Source of the DNA: Clostridium sp.
GTDB lineage: Bacteria > Bacillota > Clostridia > Lachnospirales > Lachnospiraceae
NCBI GenBank assembly: GCA_023667695.1
Contig: JAMOZY010000019.1
Span: forward strand, 1 to 53,043
Reading direction: 5' to 3'
DNA length: 53,043 bases
Shown: positions 19,021 through 26,967 of the stretch, piece after piece
Layout: every line of letters starts with the position of its first letter
Position numbering within the stretch: the first letter of the stretch is position 1
The notes under the pieces: generated by a model
Told to the model about the DNA's origin: nothing
Databases searched by the model: none
The model's input: only the letters and a program-made list of their open reading frames with translations
Position numbers and translations under genes: made by a program

Positions 19021-19049
19021 ATCGTATCACTCTGCCTACACTGTGTCAA
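19021..19049 (-). promoter_or_regulatory. Promoter for the dapA-dapB leader
   Basis: A consensus TTGACA (19049-19044), a 17-base spacer and TACGAT (19026-19021) lie on the minus strand. Transcription would start about 10 bases before the L-box aptamer. Confidence 0.75.
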
Positions 19050-19085
19050 TCCTAAAATGACTTTATCCGTGCTTTTCTTCCGTCA

Positions 19086-19568
19086 TCACTTGATGGCTTC
19101 GATTCGGGTGACAATATCAGAAGCCTCCTGAATCTCTTCCGGCAGAATTCTTCCGGTCAACAGGATTTCCATATCGCTTTCCTTTGCCAGCTCCAGTAAT
19201 TCCGTAATCCGGGCTACATCAATGATACCACTGTCTACCAGCCCCAGGGATTCATCCAGAATCAGAATATCACATTCGTTCGTCTGAATCACCTTTCTTG
19301 CATAATGAAAGCCGTTCATAATATTGGCCTTCTGTTCCTTCTGCTGCTCCGGCGTCAATTCATCATAGCACTTTCCCACTCGTTCAAAGCTCAGGAGCTT
19401 GATTTCCGGCTCCAGCCGGGATAATAAATTATAATCCTCGGTTTCACTTCCCTTTAAGAACTGTACGATAATGACTTCCTTCCCTCCGCCGGCCCGCTTA
19501 ATACCGTAACCGACTGCCGCTGAGGTTTTCCCAATTCCCGAACCACAGATTACCTGTACCTTACTCAT
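19086..19568 (-). CDS. Corrinoid (cob(I)alamin) adenosyltransferase, CobA/CobO/BtuR type
   Basis: A 160-residue P-loop protein that transfers adenosyl from ATP to a corrinoid to give coenzyme B12 forms. The phosphate loop is GSGIGKTSAA at the N-terminus, followed by VIIVQFLKG and the LILDESLGLVDSG segment typical of CobA/BtuR. The ATG at 19568 has GGAGGAG; a longer frame to 19595 lacks one. The C-terminus ITGR-like element (LLTGRILPEEIQEASDIVTRI) fits the family. No other B12 gene is nearby and I see no cobalamin riboswitch. Confidence 0.85.
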   Translation of the reverse strand: MSKVQVICGSGIGKTSAAVGYGIKRAGGGKEVIIVQFLKGSETEDYNLLSRLEPEIKLLSFERVGKCYDELTPEQQKEQKANIMNGFHYARKVIQTNECDILILDESLGLVDSGIIDVARITELLELAKESDMEILLTGRILPEEIQEASDIVTRIEAIK

Positions 19569-19737
19569 ATATTCTCCTCCGATACTTGTAACCAATTACA
19601 AAGTAATTCATTACCTGCTCATTTCAAATACTATGGGCAACATTTTAACATAGACCCTTTAAAAAATCCACTTTTTTCTATTTTTTTCTTCCGGCACGCC
19701 TCCACATTCTATATAAAACTTACTGTTCCGGCCTGTA

Positions 19738-20361
19738 TTATTCCAGACACTCCATTTTGCTGACCGATACCTCATAAGCGGTTTTGCTGACCACCCTGTC
19801 ATTTCCCACCTTTTTCTGGTATTCCCGGCTCTGAATCCTGCCCCAGACCGCTACATGCTCTCCCACTGCCAGCTTTCCGGCAAATCGTGCATTTCTCCCC
19901 CAGCAGATACACGGAATATAATCAGATTTTCCATAGGCCCGGTTTACCGCCAGCAAAACATCTGCGATTTCCCTGCCCAAGGGCGTCATCCGGTAGACCG
20001 GAGACTTACAGATATAGCCGTCCAGATAAATATGATTTGGCTTACTTATGTATTCATCATCAATAAACTCAATCTCTCTCACAAATAAAGATAAAATCAG
20101 CCGATTCTTTGTTTCCTCATGCTTATTATAGGACCGAAACTGTCCCTTTGCTTCTACCTTACGGCCAATACAATCCTCGTCCACATCAATGATTCTGTCT
20201 GAAACCATAAGGGGAATGGTATCATAGGTATCACTTAACCGGCTTACCAGAACATCCACCATATAGAATCCTTCTCCAAACACCTCGTGGCTGAAGGTGA
20301 ATCCGGAAATAATCTCTCCTGCCACTACTGCCTGATTGTTACTTAATAATTTCTCTGTCAT
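19738..20361 (-). CDS. Single-stranded-DNA-binding protein-like OB-fold protein
   Basis: A 207-residue protein with two halves. The second (about residues 110-200) reads like an SSB core with RMTPLGREIADVLLAVNR, YIPCICWGRNA and a GRIQSREYQKK segment. The first half resembles a diverged OB fold (VAGEI...FYMVDVLVSR). The acidic C-terminal tip expected of the main SSB is absent, so this is more likely an accessory single-strand-binding protein than the replication SSB. It has an AAGGAG site and stands alone between cobO and the SCP2 gene. Confidence 0.7.
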   Translation of the reverse strand: MTEKLLSNNQAVVAGEIISGFTFSHEVFGEGFYMVDVLVSRLSDTYDTIPLMVSDRIIDVDEDCIGRKVEAKGQFRSYNKHEETKNRLILSLFVREIEFIDDEYISKPNHIYLDGYICKSPVYRMTPLGREIADVLLAVNRAYGKSDYIPCICWGRNARFAGKLAVGEHVAVWGRIQSREYQKKVGNDRVVSKTAYEVSVSKMECLE

Positions 20362-20519
20362 ACTTTTTCTCCTTCCTTTACACCACTTTCTCCCAAAGCC
20401 ATGTAAATCAATTCGTATTGTGTACTATATTATTTATTCAAAACGGGAAAAAAGTATACCCCTAACTGTTAGACAAATGTCGCTTAATAACAACATTTTT
20501 TTCAACACGGTTTCACAAC

Positions 20520-20548
20520 AAATGCCCAGGCAGCATTCCCGGGCATTT
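20520..20548 (-). terminator. Probable terminator of the SCP2 gene
   Basis: Arms AAATGCCC (20520-20527) and GGGCATTT (20541-20548) form a hairpin 35 bases after the SCP2 stop. The minus-strand tail TTTGTTGTG is only weakly U-rich. Confidence 0.45.
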
Positions 20549-20582
20549 CCTTCTCCATACCTATTCTTTTGAACCGATATCT

Positions 20583-20915
20583 CTACTTTTTCTTGCCCTC
20601 TAACAGGGATTTCAGCTTCAGCGCCTTGTCAATGCTTCCTTCCACCTTCAGCTTCTGTAAGGTAAAAGCAGCAACCGGGTCCAATTCCCCCTTGGCAATC
20701 TTAATCAATGTCTCTGCCTTACAGGTAAATATGGCATCACGGTCATAGTATTCATAAGGCTCCACATACAGCTTACCATCCCGGGCTTCTACATAAAAAA
20801 TCCCCTCTGCTTCCCCGATAATATTGAACTGATATGCCAGATGCTCCTTTACATCACTGATATCTGCTTTCATAAAGGTTTCCTTTGCCATTGCAAAAAA
20901 CTCTTCATATGTCAT
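20583..20915 (-). CDS. SCP2 sterol-carrier-like lipid-binding protein
   Basis: A 110-residue stand-alone SCP2 domain, a hydrophobic-ligand pocket of unknown bacterial ligand. The phrases FNIIGEAEGIFYVEARDGKLYVEPY and the C-terminal GELDPVAAFTLQKLKVEGSIDKALKLKSLL are typical. The ATG at 20915 with GAGGG upstream is chosen; a longer frame to 20996 would cover the promoter and operators. It is divergent from a TetR regulator, with twin palindromes over its promoter, so it is probably the main target of that regulator. Confidence 0.85.
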   Translation of the reverse strand: MTYEEFFAMAKETFMKADISDVKEHLAYQFNIIGEAEGIFYVEARDGKLYVEPYEYYDRDAIFTCKAETLIKIAKGELDPVAAFTLQKLKVEGSIDKALKLKSLLEGKKK

Positions 20916-20939
20916 AGCTATCCCTCGCTTTCCTTTTTT

Positions 20940-20996
20940 CGACCAATGGTCGATATTGTCTGAATTAAGAATATCATCTATTTGACCATCGGTCAA
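20940..20996 (-). promoter_or_regulatory. SCP2 promoter with two TetR-type operators
   Basis: On the minus strand TTGACC (20996-20991), 17 bases and TATTCT (20973-20968) form a promoter. Palindrome O1 (20982-20996) covers the -35 box and O2 (20940-20952) lies just after the expected start site. Both share the core GACC-N3-GGTC and their centres are 43 bp apart, close to four helical turns. The divergent TetR-family gene is the obvious ligand-responsive repressor. Confidence 0.75.
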
Positions 20997-21044
20997 CTTG
21001 TTTTTCTTTTTCGGTTCAAGCTGTAAAATCTATCCCTTCTCCTG

Positions 21045-21074
21045 TTGCCCTCTTTCATTTTTATATGCTATACT
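21045..21074 (+). promoter_or_regulatory. Predicted promoter of the tetR gene at 21213
   Basis: TTGCCC (21045-21050), an 18-base spacer and TATACT (21069-21074) lie 139 bases before the TetR-family start. No copy of the GACC-N3-GGTC palindrome overlaps it, so autoregulation is not evident. Confidence 0.45.
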
Positions 21075-21212
21075 ACTCTCAACCGTATCGGTATGATAGA
21101 TTTTCTATGACTTACAGCAGTACAAGTCCGGTCACCGGGACCTTTGCCAAGGAGATACAAATGCAGCACCCTGACCCATTGCTCCCGGAATAAAGATTAA
21201 GAAGGCGAAGCC

Positions 21213-21830
21213 ATGTCGAAACACGAAAAATACAATCAAATTCTGGATGCACTTCAATATTTATTAGAACAAAAGGATATCCAGACGATTTCTGTCAGCG
21301 AAATCGCACAGACGGCCGGAATCGGAAAGGGAAGCATCTATTACTATTTTTCTTCCAAAGAAGAAATTCTGGAAGCACTAATCAAACGGAATTATGAAAA
21401 GCCCTTAGAAACGGCAAAGAAGCTGGCAGACCAAACCCAGGTTTCTCCCTTTACCCGCATGGCAATGATTTTTCAGGCCTGCCGGAATTCTTCCTCGGAA
21501 TTTCTCAGACCGGATACCGGAATGCCGTCGGTAAATGCACAGGAGCAGGCTCTGCTGCATCAAAAATACCTGAACTATCTGGTTACGGAATTAAAGCCGG
21601 TATTGACCCAAATCATTGAACAGGGCATCCATACCGGTGACCTTCATTTTGATCACCCTGCCGCTTTGGCAGAAATCGTACTAATCGTTCTAGCGGTAAA
21701 GTTCGATAACTCCTTCATCCCTTCTACCCCAGAGGAAATAGAGGAAACGATTCTCGGTTTAATCTCCTTATTAGAAAAGGGAACCGAAAATCCTTCCGGT
21801 TCCCTGAATTTTTTAATCACACCGCCTTAA
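21213..21830 (+). CDS. TetR/AcrR family transcriptional regulator
   Basis: A 205-residue TetR-type repressor. The N-terminal helix-turn-helix reads ISVSEIAQTAGIGKGSIYYYFSSKEEIL at residues 26-53. The remainder is the helical ligand-binding and dimer domain. The ATG follows GAAGGCGAAG. It is divergent from the SCP2 gene and probably binds the two GACC-N3-GGTC palindromes over that promoter. Its ligand may be a hydrophobic molecule also bound by the SCP2 protein; that is inference. The last codons contain a transcription terminator. Confidence 0.9.
   Translation: MSKHEKYNQILDALQYLLEQKDIQTISVSEIAQTAGIGKGSIYYYFSSKEEILEALIKRNYEKPLETAKKLADQTQVSPFTRMAMIFQACRNSSSEFLRPDTGMPSVNAQEQALLHQKYLNYLVTELKPVLTQIIEQGIHTGDLHFDHPAALAEIVLIVLAVKFDNSFIPSTPEEIEETILGLISLLEKGTENPSGSLNFLITPP
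21779..21814 (+). terminator. Terminator embedded in the 3' end of tetR
   Basis: An 8-bp stem GGGAACCG/CGGTTCCC (21779-21786 with 21797-21804) with a 10-base loop is followed by TGAA and a run of six T (21809-21814). It lies inside the coding sequence, ending 16 bases before the end of the stop codon. Confidence 0.65.
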
Positions 21831-21902
21831 TGCCCATGGCCTTCCGGTTCTCCGGCTCATGCCACAGACAAGGAAAAGCCATACCGCTCAACGATACGCA
21901 GC

Positions 21903-23444
21903 TTATTGCTCCTTTACCAGCTTTGCACCTTCAAATTCCTTCACAATGCTCTCCTCTGGCGCCTCTGTCAGCAGACTTACTACAACAATGAACAGTAAGG
22001 ATATTAAAAAGGCAGGCAGCAATTCATAAATATCCCATAACCCGCCCAAAGGTCGGATTGCATACTTCCAGACAAATACCATGACACCACCGCTTATCAT
22101 ACCAGCTAATGCACCCCAACGGTTGCTGCGTTTCCAGAATAAAGCACACAGGGTCAGCGCACCAAAGGCGCCTCCAAAGCCTGCCCAGGCAAAGGATACG
22201 ATGCCAAACACACTGGAATCCGGGTCTCTTGCCAGAAATACGCCAATCACGCTGATTACAATAATCGTAATTCTTGCCACCAAAAGGCTCTGCTTTTCAG
22301 ACAGCTTTGCGTGGAAGAAATCCTGTACAATATTTTGAGATACGCTGGAAGCCGCTGCCAGCATCTGACTATCTGCCGTTGACATGGTTGCCGCCAGAAT
22401 ACCGGCCAGAATCAGACCGGCAATAATCGCCGGGAAAATACCATTCTGACTAATCAGTCCTGCAATTTTTGCAATTATATTCTCACTGCTGGTTCCTGCT
22501 AAGAATTCCAATGCTCCTGCATGGGTCATACCCAGACCTACCACACCGATGAAGATTGCCACTGACATTGCAATAAATACCCACACCGTTGCAATCCGCC
22601 GGGATAAAACCAGCTTTTTCTCATCCTCGATTGCCATGAACCGTAAGAGGATATGAGGCATACCAAAGTATCCCAGGCCCCAGGCAAGCATGGATATGGA
22701 AGTCAGCACGCCATAAGGCTTTGCCGTACCGCTTTCAACATCATAGGTGGCATTCATGGTCAGGTAACCAGATAAGGACCTGGCATTCTCCATAACGGCG
22801 TCGATTCCTCCAGCCTTTGAGATACCAAAGCATACAACCACGACCAAGGCAATGGTCATAACAACACTCTGAATCAAATCCGTCGTGGAAACGGCCCGGA
22901 ATCCGCCCATAATCGTATAACCGACGATGATGGCTGCGGACACCAGCATGGCAACCATATAATTCACCCCAAACAGACTGTTAAACAGTTTACCGCAGGC
23001 AGCAAACCCGGAAGCGGTATAAGGAATAAAAAATACAATAATTACCAAAGCCGCCATGGCATTCAGGGCATTCGACTTATCATGGTACCGTTTGGAATAA
23101 AACTCCGGTACGGTAATCGCATTAATATTAGCGGAATATCTCCGAATCCTGCGTGCCACAAAAAACCAGTTCAGCCAGGTTCCGACTCCCAGTCCGATGG
23201 CGGTCCATCCCGGATCACAAATACCGGTTAAATATGCCAGTCCCGGCAGACCCATCAGCAGCCAGCTTGACATATCACTGGCCTCCGCACTCATGGCGGT
23301 CACAAGGGGACCCAATCTCCGGCCTCCCAGATAAAAATCTTCACTGTTATTGTTTTTCTTACTAAAGACAAATCCGATTGCCAGCATTCCTAACAGATAT
23401 ATGACAATCGTTGCAATAATGCAAAAATTAATCGTAGATATCAT
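21903..23444 (-). CDS. putP: Sodium/proline symporter
   Basis: A 513-residue sodium:solute symporter with about 13 transmembrane helices. The sequence EDFYLGGRRLGPLVTAMSAEASDMSSWLLMGLPG is the strongly conserved PutP sodium/proline-binding region. The ATG at 23444 follows GGAGAGGAAAG; the 19 extra codons to 23501 are unlikely. It imports proline as osmolyte or nutrient. It is flanked by its own promoter and by the convergent tetR gene, so it is probably monocistronic. No proline catabolic gene is nearby. Confidence 0.92.
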   Translation of the reverse strand: MISTINFCIIATIVIYLLGMLAIGFVFSKKNNNSEDFYLGGRRLGPLVTAMSAEASDMSSWLLMGLPGLAYLTGICDPGWTAIGLGVGTWLNWFFVARRIRRYSANINAITVPEFYSKRYHDKSNALNAMAALVIIVFFIPYTASGFAACGKLFNSLFGVNYMVAMLVSAAIIVGYTIMGGFRAVSTTDLIQSVVMTIALVVVVCFGISKAGGIDAVMENARSLSGYLTMNATYDVESGTAKPYGVLTSISMLAWGLGYFGMPHILLRFMAIEDEKKLVLSRRIATVWVFIAMSVAIFIGVVGLGMTHAGALEFLAGTSSENIIAKIAGLISQNGIFPAIIAGLILAGILAATMSTADSQMLAAASSVSQNIVQDFFHAKLSEKQSLLVARITIIVISVIGVFLARDPDSSVFGIVSFAWAGFGGAFGALTLCALFWKRSNRWGALAGMISGGVMVFVWKYAIRPLGGLWDIYELLPAFLISLLFIVVVSLLTEAPEESIVKEFEGAKLVKEQ

Positions 23445-23512
23445 CCTTTTCTTTCCTCTCCTTACTTTGTAACATCCCATCGGAATGGGAGCATTACGCA
23501 CTCTAGTGAATT

Positions 23513-23542
23513 AGTTTATCATACAGGTCTGGAGCAATGCAA
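23513..23542 (-). promoter_or_regulatory. Predicted putP promoter
   Basis: On the minus strand TTGCAT (23542-23537), an 18-base spacer and TAAACT (23518-23513) lie about 70 bases before the putP start. Confidence 0.5.
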
Positions 23543-23585
23543 GAAATATATGAGAAAATTGCCGAATTATCCAAAAAAAGCGCTC

Positions 23586-23637
23586 AAAAAAAGCATGGAA
23601 GGCCAGAACAAAAGGAACGGACCTTCCATGTTTTTTT
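23586..23637 (-). terminator. Bidirectional terminator after the SPFH gene
   Basis: A 9-bp stem CATGGAAGG/CCTTCCATG (23594-23602 with 23622-23630) is flanked by seven T on both strands (A-run 23586-23592, T-run 23631-23637). It lies 10 bases beyond the SPFH stop and insulates putP. Confidence 0.75.
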
Positions 23638-23647
23638 CTATGATTGA

Positions 23648-24616
23648 TTATTTTTCTGCCGCTACTTCTACAACAGACTTTGCCAGACCTGCAATCCCCT
23701 GTATCTCCGATGGGATAATAATCTTGGTTGCCTGCCCGTCTGCTGCCTTTGCAAATGCCTCTAAGCTCTTAATCTGAATGACTGCTTCACTTGGATTTGC
23801 CTCCTTTAAGTAGACCAGACCGGCTGCATTCGCCTTCTGTACCACTTCAATTGCTTCTGCCTGGCCTTCTGCTTCCCGGATGGTTGCTTCCTTCTTCGCC
23901 TCCGCCCGGAGAATCGCAGCCTGCTTATCTGCTTCCGCCTGAAGAATCAGAGATTCCTTCTGCCCTTCTGCCCGAAGAATCGCGGATTTCTTTTCTCCTT
24001 CTGCAATCAGAATCTGCTCCCGGCGTTCCCGCTCCGCCTTCATCTGCTTCTCCATGGCATCCTGAATCGCTGCCGGCGGAATGATATTCTTTAATTCCAC
24101 ACGATTAATCTTAATTCCCCATGGGTCGGTTGCTTCATCCAAGGTCGCGCGCATCTTGGTATTAATGGTTTCTCTGGAGGTCAGGGTCTGGTCCAGCTCC
24201 AGGTCACCGATGATATTACGAAGGGTGGTGGCCGTCAGATTTTCAATCGCCATGATTGGATTCTCAACACCATAGCAGAACAGCTTCGGGTCCGTTATCT
24301 GGAAGAATACCACCGTATCAATCCGCATGGTTACATTATCCTTCGTAATCACTGGCTGTGGAGCAAAATCCTGCACCTGCTCCTTCAGGGTCACACGCCT
24401 TGCAACCTTATCAATAAACGGTACCTTCAAATGAAAACCAGTGGACCAGGTCGCACGATAGGTTCCCAGTCGTTCTACTACATATGCATATGCCTGCGGA
24501 ACAATGTTAAAGCAGGTAAATGCTATAATCGCCAGAAGCACCACTGCCAATATAAAAAGCCCTACAAGACCGCCAGCCAATCCGGCTCCTACGATACCGG
24601 TTCCAATTCCTTCCAT
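23648..24616 (-). CDS. SPFH/Band 7 (stomatin-QmcA-like) membrane protein
   Basis: A 322-residue slipin/QmcA-type protein. A Gly-rich hydrophobic segment (residues 1-37) anchors it in the membrane. The SPFH domain follows (IVPQAYAYVVERLGTY to about residue 200). Then comes a long coiled coil of repeated AE-x-K/AEGxK units (residues 205-260), the assembly region of flotillin-like scaffolds. It has a CGGAGG site. It is encoded 99 bases after an NfeD-family gene, the usual pairing; NfeD proteins act with SPFH proteins in membrane-domain organisation. Confidence 0.9.
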   Translation of the reverse strand: MEGIGTGIVGAGLAGGLVGLFILAVVLLAIIAFTCFNIVPQAYAYVVERLGTYRATWSTGFHLKVPFIDKVARRVTLKEQVQDFAPQPVITKDNVTMRIDTVVFFQITDPKLFCYGVENPIMAIENLTATTLRNIIGDLELDQTLTSRETINTKMRATLDEATDPWGIKINRVELKNIIPPAAIQDAMEKQMKAERERREQILIAEGEKKSAILRAEGQKESLILQAEADKQAAILRAEAKKEATIREAEGQAEAIEVVQKANAAGLVYLKEANPSEAVIQIKSLEAFAKAADGQATKIIIPSEIQGIAGLAKSVVEVAAEK

Positions 24617-24715
24617 ATCCTATACCTCCGTTTTCTTTTTGTCTCCGGAACTCCTTCTTCCAAGAGCAATGAACCAAATCGATGCATCAGCATCTGCGCC
24701 AGTACCACAGACAGT

Positions 24716-25198
24716 CTAAACAGCCTCTACCAGACACTTCACACCTTTAATCTCACGAATAATCACCTTTGTTCCCTCCGGTATTATCTGGACCTCATTG
24801 ACAGCCCGCGCCGTCCATTCAATATCACCAATTTTTATTTTACCGCTGGAAGCCCCATTATCAATGGTTTCCATGACAACCGAAGTCTTTCCCACCAGAC
24901 TCTCTGCATTGGTTTTTTCAATACGGTTATTTAAATGCCGCTTGGCAAAGCCCTTGGTGCAGAACAACAACAGGGATGAAACGACAATAAATACAATAAT
25001 CTGAAGGACGACAGGTCCGCCAAGGATTGCTACAATTCCTGCAACCAATGCTCCGGCAGCAAACCATATGGTAGTCAGTCCCAGGCTGATTAATTCCAGA
25101 ATAATAAATAGGATAACCAAAGCCAGCCAGATAAATACCAGAATCCCCGGACTCTGTATCCAGCCTGCGCCGGTCAAAACAGATAACATACCATTCAT
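24716..25198 (-). CDS. NfeD-family membrane protein
   Basis: A 160-residue short-form NfeD protein. Three or four transmembrane helices lie in the first 100 residues. The C-terminal OB-fold domain reads LVGKTSVVMETIDNGASSGKIKIGDIEWTAR, with the conserved G-x-W/EW-x-A pattern. The ATG at 25198 sits 8 bases after AAGGAG. GTG and TTG codons just upstream are too close to that site. It forms a two-gene unit with the SPFH protein. The long-form protease domain is absent. Confidence 0.88.
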   Translation of the reverse strand: MNGMLSVLTGAGWIQSPGILVFIWLALVILFIILELISLGLTTIWFAAGALVAGIVAILGGPVVLQIIVFIVVSSLLLFCTKGFAKRHLNNRIEKTNAESLVGKTSVVMETIDNGASSGKIKIGDIEWTARAVNEVQIIPEGTKVIIREIKGVKCLVEAV

Positions 25199-25293
25199 AT
25201 GCAACACTCCTTTCCTTCCTATATCCTTATTCTATAACAAAGCCTTCCATGATACAATCCATAATTTTTAGAAATTCTTCCAGATTAATTTCA

Positions 25294-26889
25294 CTAATTT
25301 TTCCGAAATTCTTCTAATTCCAGGCCTTCATTATTCTCCAAAACAATCCGGATTGACCACTCGTTTGCAAACAAAAGCAAGGGATTATCCTTCATATCCT
25401 TTACCTTCTTACAATCGCTGACCCGCTTTAATTTATTCAAATCAGTGGCCGGGTCCTTTACCCAGCGGATATAATTATACGGCAGTGGTTCCAGCCGTAC
25501 CTCGCAGTTATACTCGCTTTCCAGCCGGTATTTTAATACATCAAACTGTAAAATGCCAACAACTCCTACAATAATCTCAGACAAATCAAGGGAATAATCC
25601 TTAAATATCTGAATGGCTCCCTCCTGTGCAAGCTGGGTCACGCCTTTAATGAACTGCTTCCGCTTCATGGAATCCAGGGATACCAGACGGCAGAAATGTT
25701 CTGGAGCAAAGGTAGGAATTCCTTCATATTCAAACCTTTTCCCCGGCGCACACAGGGTATCTCCAATGGAAAAAATACCAGGGTCAAAAATACCAATGAC
25801 ATCTCCTGCATAAGCCTCGTCAATCACCTTCCGGTCCTGTGCCATAATCTGCTGGGGCTGGGAAAGCTTCATCTTTCTTCCGCTCTGTACATGACAGACA
25901 TCTTTATTTGCATCAAACTTACCGGAGCAAATCCGCATAAATGCAATCCGGTCATGATGGGCTTTATTCATATTTGCCTGTATCTTAAAAATAAATCCGG
26001 AAAAGGGTGCCGTAACCGGATTAATCAGACCTTCATTGGACAGCCTTGGAAGCGGCGATAGGGTCATTTTCAAAAAATGCTCCAAAAAGGTTTCGATTCC
26101 AAAGGTAGTCAGCGCAGAACCAAAGAACACCGGTGATAATTCTCCCTGATTCACCAGCTTCTGGTCCATGGCATCACTGGCGCCATCCAACAGCTCTACT
26201 TCCTCTAGCAGCTGCTGATATAATTCCTCTCCCACTGCTTCCTGCAGACGGGGGTCCTGAAGGTCATAGGCCGTTTCAGCCGCAGACTTAGCGCCGCCTA
26301 CTGAGACTGCCTGAAACATAGAAACCTGCTTCGTCTCCCGGTCATAGACCCCTTTAAACCGCTTCCCTGCACCAATAGGCCAGTTAACCGGACAGGTCCG
26401 GATTCCCAATACCGTCTCAATATCATCCAGAAGCTCAAAGGAATCCTTTGCCTCCAGGTCCATTTTATTAATAAAGGTAAAAATCGGTATATGCCGCATC
26501 ACACATACCTTAAACAGCTTGATTGTCTGGGCCTCAACGCCTTTGGATGCATCGATTACCATAACCGCTGAGTCCGCTGCCATCAGGGTACGGTAGGTAT
26601 CCTCTGAGAAATCCTGATGTCCCGGAGTATCCAGAATATTAATGCAATATCCGTCATAATTAAACTGTAATACGGAAGAGGTGACGGAAATCCCCCGTTC
26701 CTTTTCAATTTCCATCCAATCGGAAACTGCGTATTTTGAATTTGCCTTTCCCTTTACGGAACCAGCCGTATTAATGGCGCCTCCATATAATAAGAACTTT
26801 TCCGTCAAGGTCGTCTTCCCTGCATCCGGATGTGAAATAATTGCGAATGTTCTACGTCTTTCAATTTCTTTTTGATATTCCTCTGCCAT
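25294..26889 (-). CDS. prfC: Peptide chain release factor 3
   Basis: A 531-residue translational GTPase that recycles release factors 1 and 2 after termination. The G1 motif HPDAGKTTLTEK, G2/switch region ERGISVTSS, G3 DTPGHQDFSEDTY and G4 NKMD are all present. NSKYAVSDWMEIEKERG distinguishes RF3 from EF-G. The ATG follows GGAGG. It lies 78 bases after the EAL-domain gene on the same strand. Confidence 0.96.
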   Translation of the reverse strand: MAEEYQKEIERRRTFAIISHPDAGKTTLTEKFLLYGGAINTAGSVKGKANSKYAVSDWMEIEKERGISVTSSVLQFNYDGYCINILDTPGHQDFSEDTYRTLMAADSAVMVIDASKGVEAQTIKLFKVCVMRHIPIFTFINKMDLEAKDSFELLDDIETVLGIRTCPVNWPIGAGKRFKGVYDRETKQVSMFQAVSVGGAKSAAETAYDLQDPRLQEAVGEELYQQLLEEVELLDGASDAMDQKLVNQGELSPVFFGSALTTFGIETFLEHFLKMTLSPLPRLSNEGLINPVTAPFSGFIFKIQANMNKAHHDRIAFMRICSGKFDANKDVCHVQSGRKMKLSQPQQIMAQDRKVIDEAYAGDVIGIFDPGIFSIGDTLCAPGKRFEYEGIPTFAPEHFCRLVSLDSMKRKQFIKGVTQLAQEGAIQIFKDYSLDLSEIIVGVVGILQFDVLKYRLESEYNCEVRLEPLPYNYIRWVKDPATDLNKLKRVSDCKKVKDMKDNPLLLFANEWSIRIVLENNEGLELEEFRKN

Positions 26890-26967
26890 AACAGCCTCCT
26901 ATTTCTTTCAGCCTCACATTGCTCTACTATAACATGTTTTTTATGGCTTTTCCACTGTTTTCCACAG

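Noticed and set aside
19569-19737. Cobalamin riboswitch upstream of the corrinoid adenosyltransferase gene
   Set aside because: None of the conserved B12-box blocks can be seen in this short AT-rich stretch.
20916-20996. Longer SCP2 start at 20996
   Set aside because: This stretch contains the promoter and both operators, and the ATG at 20915 has its own ribosome binding site.
23600-23637. Repeat-like sequence considered as part of a mobile element or REP
   Set aside because: It is a simple bidirectional terminator hairpin with T runs on both sides and no second copy was noticed.
23805-24010. Tandem repeat array within the SPFH gene
   Set aside because: The DNA periodicity reflects the repeated AExK coiled-coil coding, normal for SPFH proteins, and is not an independent repeat element.
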